Below, in pieces: positions 61,282 through 64,000 of a stretch of DNA of 64,000 nt. The position numbers and the translations under genes were made by a program. How positions within the stretch are numbered: the stretch's first letter is position 1; each line of letters opens with the position of its first letter. The stretch comes from Maricaulis maris. Lineage in GTDB: Bacteria > Pseudomonadota > Alphaproteobacteria > Caulobacterales > Maricaulaceae. The notes under the pieces were generated by a model. That model did not search any database and was not told the origin of the DNA. It saw nothing but the letters and a program-made list of their open reading frames with translations. The stretch covers positions 186,001 to 250,000 of the forward strand of contig NZ_RBIM01000002.1 in assembly GCF_003634045.1 (NCBI RefSeq), given 5' to 3'.

Positions 61282-62034
61282 TCAGGCCTTCAGAATCGAG
61301 TTTCCGCCGTCCGCGAGGAAAGCGGTGCCGGTCACAAAGCTTGACTCCTCGCTGGCGAGGAACAGCGCCGCCCGGGCGATCTCGATCGGCTCGGCCATCC
61401 GTTTCAGGGCGTGGAAACTCGCGATCTGCGCGTGATAGTCCGGATCATCGCCCGCCATCGCGGTTTTCGTACCGCCGGGCAAGAGCGCATTGACCCGCAC
61501 CCCGGCCTGCCCGAGCTCCACGGCCAAAGTCTGCACCAGGCCGATCAGGCCCGCCTTGCTGGCCGCATAGGCCCCCATGCCGGGTATGCCGATGGTGTGA
61601 CCGACGAAGGAACCGGTAAAGGTGATGGAACCGCCGCCGCGAGCCAGCATCGCCGGCACCTGGGCACAGGCCGCCAGGTGCGCACTGTCCAGATTGACGG
61701 CAAGCGTCTCGCGCCAGCCGGCTGCGCTGACCTCATGGGCCGGCCCCATTTCTCCCAGCGTCCCGGCATTGTTGAAGGCAATGTCCAATCCGCCAAACCG
61801 GTCGCTGGCACGATTGACCATCGCGGCGTGGAATTCCGGGTCGACGACGTCGCCGACAACGCATTCCGCCTCGCCGCCGGCCTCGCGGATCCGCCCGGCA
61901 ACGGCATCGAGTTCAACCGCCCGGCGCGCGCCCAGCACAAGACGCGCGCCCTCGCTGGCAAAGAGTTCCGCGGCCGCGGCACCAATGCCGCTGCTGGCCC
62001 CGGTAATGATGGCGGTTTTCTGTTTCAGTCGCAT
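61282..62034 (-). CDS. Short-chain dehydrogenase/reductase
   Basis: A 250-residue classical SDR. MRLKQKTAIITGASSGIGAA starts at ATG 62034, eight bases after AGGAG; 25 upstream codons are excluded. Cofactor motif TGASSGIG, the NNAG motif (FNNAGTLGEMG), catalytic Ser in ITFTGSFVG and the Tyr-Lys pair in YAASKAGLIGL are intact. The C-terminus SFVTGTAFLADGGNSILKA is typical. The substrate is unknown; it is not linked to a neighbouring pathway. Confidence 0.92.
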   Translation of the reverse strand: MRLKQKTAIITGASSGIGAAAAELFASEGARLVLGARRAVELDAVAGRIREAGGEAECVVGDVVDPEFHAAMVNRASDRFGGLDIAFNNAGTLGEMGPAHEVSAAGWRETLAVNLDSAHLAACAQVPAMLARGGGSITFTGSFVGHTIGIPGMGAYAASKAGLIGLVQTLAVELGQAGVRVNALLPGGTKTAMAGDDPDYHAQIASFHALKRMAEPIEIARAALFLASEESSFVTGTAFLADGGNSILKA

Positions 62035-62216
62035 GCTCAATCTCCTGTTTGCGAACAAACGGAGTTGACCACCCGCCCCGGCGCCTCCCGACCCGATCCT
62101 TGTGATCACCGCGCATTTTACGTTTCTTGCGCCTAGAGCCGCCCCGCCCGCGGCAATTGCTTGTCGATTAGGCCTGGGCGCCGCGTTCAGGAAAACAATC
62201 GGTTACCAAGCGCCGT

Positions 62217-62908
62217 TCAGGCTTGCACGACAGGTCCACCGAATGTGTCCATGATTTCATCAGTGAGGCTAAGGTCCATGGCCATGTCTTGCATGCACAT
62301 GCGGAGCCATTCAGGGTTTCGTATACCGGCCACAGCCGCATCGTAGGCGGCATCGATCGCCGAGCCATAGGCCGCGCGCCCTTTCGTCCACGCGGACTCG
62401 GGAATCGCCCCCCAACGGGACATCATCAATCCGAGGTCGATAATGTCCCGGCTTCTCACGGCGCGGTCGGCATACCGGTCCGCATTAGCCAGCAATTTCT
62501 CGCAATACAGATCCTCGCGAGCCAATACCGGGACATCGAGTTGCCCGGTCATCGCGCCTGACAGGTCCACGCGGCCCTCGCGGATAATTTCGAACTTGAT
62601 TTTGATGCCATCCACATCAAGCACAGTTCTGATCCCGTATTGATCGGCGCGTAGCTCGCGAAGCATGTCAATGCGCGCGCCCGGGTTCAGGAGCGGGGAG
62701 TTTGCCCCTTGAAGGTGAGTTCACGCAACCGCCGATACCCTTGCGCCGAAGCGCACCGAAAATCGACATCGACGCTTTCGCGATATTCGTCCAGCAACAG
62801 AACAATTGCCGTTCCACCGCCAAAATAACATTCGGCATCCTGCAGCAGGTCCGAATTGAATGCGGCAAGAAGCTTGGCGATCGCGTTGTGGTGAGCGCGC
62901 TTATACAT
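62217..62908 (-). pseudogene. Nucleotidyltransferase (AbiEii/MNT-like), frameshifted
   Basis: Two frames together make one nucleotidyltransferase-type protein. The first (62908 to 62687) has AECYFGGGTAIVLLLDEYRE and SVDVDFRCASAQGYRRLREL, then stops after KGQTPRS. The second frame resumes as ANSPLLNPGARIDMLRELRA and continues DQYGIRTVLDVDGIKIKFEI, DVPVLAREDLYCEKLLANAD to the stop at 62217. A one-base loss near the run AAGGGG (about 62715) would explain the change of frame. Similar proteins act as toxin-like enzymes with a small partner gene. A translational frameshift or sequencing error is possible. Confidence 0.75.
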
Positions 62909-63107
62909 TCATCGCGCCGTTGCCATAGCGGGCAACGAGGGTATCCAGCATCCGGCGTTCGTCGACAGTCAGTGCTTCGGGCACCACAAAGCGCCAATTC
63001 CGTTCGTAGATCGCAAGCGCATCCGCCCCGTCCAAAACCGCGTCAGCGGGACGGTTCCAGCAGAGTTGTTCCAACTGCGGATAGTCTTTAACCCGGACTT
63101 GCATCAT
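62901..63107 (-). CDS. Small partner protein of the nucleotidyltransferase
   Basis: A 68-residue protein starting MMQVRVKDYPQLEQLCWNR near 63107 (ATG 63104 is equally possible; AAGGGA lies just upstream). It continues with ALAIYERNWRFVVPEALTVD, then ERRMLDTLVARYGNGAMNV. It overlaps the nucleotidyltransferase start by 8 bp, the same arrangement as toxin-antitoxin modules, and I recall similar small proteins beside this type of nucleotidyltransferase. Its function is probably to neutralise or accompany it. The frame extends 32 codons upstream without ribosome site. Confidence 0.7.
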   Translation of the reverse strand: MMQVRVKDYPQLEQLCWNRPADAVLDGADALAIYERNWRFVVPEALTVDERRMLDTLVARYGNGAMNV

Positions 63108-63222
63108 CTTCCCTTTGCAGCCCTCAACATAAGCGATCTCGATACCCGTTTCCATAGGCGGCTGTTTCACCCCGTAACGGACAGATTGAAGACCATCCTC
63201 CATTGCCCGGGAAGCCCCGCCC

Positions 63223-63951
63223 CTAAAGCCGCCCCACCCGCTCCAATTCCGCCGTCAGCCGTCCCCGCGCCTCCGGCAATTGCTTGTCGATCGGCCACAG
63301 CACCCGGCGTTCGAGGAAATAGCCGGTTAGCGCCAAACCGCGCGCAATATCGCCCTCGCCGATCTTGCCGGACCCGGCCATGAAGGGCGGGAGTTCGAGG
63401 AGTTTGGGGGCATAGGGGGCAGCTTCCTCACGGCAGACGGCGCGGCCGGTGCGCGGCGAGATATGGGTCAGATCCTCGGTAACGCCGGTCACGGCACAGG
63501 CCGACATGTCGAGGCCATAGCCGAGGTCAGACAAGAGCCCCGCCTCCCAACGCACATAGAGCGCCGGCCAGATATCGGGATTGTCGAAAGCGTTCAGCAG
63601 CAGCTGGAAACCCTGGTGGACACGCGGATGGGCTTCGCGCTCCGGCAGGCACATCACGGCAACGGCGCAAGCGGAATTGAGGCCGGCCAGCGCGGTGCGA
63701 TCCTCCATCACCATGCCGGCGGTCAAATCATCGGCCTCGATCTGGAACATGCCCAAATGTTCCGACAGGCGGGCACGCCAATTGACCGTGATCTGGTTGC
63801 CCGGCTGCAGAATCGGCCGCATCGACCGCGACCGCCCGCCCCGCACCAGCCCGGCATGACGCCCCTGCCCGGCCGTCAATACCTCGACAATCGCCGACGT
63901 CTCGCCATGCGGCCGCACCGCCAGCACTATGCCCTGATCGCGCCATTCCAT
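63223..63951 (-). CDS. recO: DNA repair protein RecO
   Basis: A 242-residue recombination mediator that with RecR loads RecA on SSB-coated DNA. N-terminal OB-fold: MEWRDQGIVLAVRPHGETSA, then LTAGQGRHAGLVRGGRSRSM. C-terminal helical part with YVRWEAGLLSDLGYGLDMSA and CAVTGVTEDLTHISPRTGRA, FLERRVLWPIDKQLPEAR. The zinc cysteines of some RecO proteins are only partly present. The 49 bp between its start and the right edge contain no recognisable feature. Confidence 0.93.
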   Translation of the reverse strand: MEWRDQGIVLAVRPHGETSAIVEVLTAGQGRHAGLVRGGRSRSMRPILQPGNQITVNWRARLSEHLGMFQIEADDLTAGMVMEDRTALAGLNSACAVAVMCLPEREAHPRVHQGFQLLLNAFDNPDIWPALYVRWEAGLLSDLGYGLDMSACAVTGVTEDLTHISPRTGRAVCREEAAPYAPKLLELPPFMAGSGKIGEGDIARGLALTGYFLERRVLWPIDKQLPEARGRLTAELERVGRL

Positions 63952-64000
63952 GGGGTGGTTGTAGGTGAGTCTTGTCGCGGAGACACCGTGATTTCCCCCT

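Overview
The window looks like a chromosomal segment of a marine, high-GC alphaproteobacterium of the Caulobacterales, most likely a Hyphomonadaceae/Maricaulis-type organism. This is inferred from recognised genes, not from a database search. The clues are a class I polyhydroxyalkanoate synthase, 5-aminolevulinate synthase (C4 haem route), a MucR/Ros regulator, a K+-independent H+-pyrophosphatase, a ubiquinol-cytochrome c chaperone, an MotB with a Gly/His-rich N-terminus, and the orders plsX-fabH-ihfA-merR-tRNA-Pro and glyA-nrdR-rib-nusB-thiL.

Layout. 1-10 kb: glpX (cut by the left edge), a small lipoprotein, phaC, an ABC exporter, a methyltransferase/LysR pair, rplM-rpsI, and a PhoX-type protein followed by a propeller-like lipoprotein. 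10-20 kb: a MarR/CPBP pair with a clear operator, ctaA, a ferredoxin-reductase-type flavoprotein, tRNA-Pro(GGG), merR-ihfA-fabH-plsX, a cytochrome bc1 assembly chaperone, bamE and a serine hydrolase. 20-30 kb: hppA, then a tightly packed minus-strand operon glyA-nrdR-ribD(reductase only)-ribE-ribBX-ribH-nusB-thiL plus an acidic secreted protein. 30-40 kb: mucR, hemA, DUF2200, a MarR regulator, a valine-degradation cluster (acyl-CoA dehydrogenase, 3-hydroxyisobutyryl-CoA hydrolase, 3-hydroxyisobutyrate dehydrogenase) split by a VapBC-type toxin-antitoxin pair, and hemB. 40-50 kb: a PLP enzyme, a UPF0126 channel, a beta-hydroxyacid dehydrogenase, a penicillin-acylase-family hydrolase, a flavin reductase, motB, an ArsR/SRPBCC pair, an SLC13 transporter and a Leu-transferase (bpt). 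50-64 kb: a TRAP transporter with an AI-2E-family exporter in one run, a phospholipase-C-like lipoprotein, an M48 protease with lemA, parC, a GST/MarR pair with duplicated operators, an SDR, a frameshifted nucleotidyltransferase with its small partner, and recO.

Most of the window is ordinary core genome. No CRISPR, prophage, insertion sequence or obvious new defence island was seen. The points most worth a second look are: a roughly 130-bp palindromic element present twice in opposite orientation with base changes matched between its arms; a PHA synthase with a histone-H1-like Lys/Ala/Pro tail; a riboflavin operon whose GTP cyclohydrolase II domain has no cysteines and whose RibD lacks the deaminase; a MucR protein lacking both zinc-binding histidines; a VapBC pair inside the valine operon; and two further families of dispersed hairpin repeats in the few long intergenic gaps.
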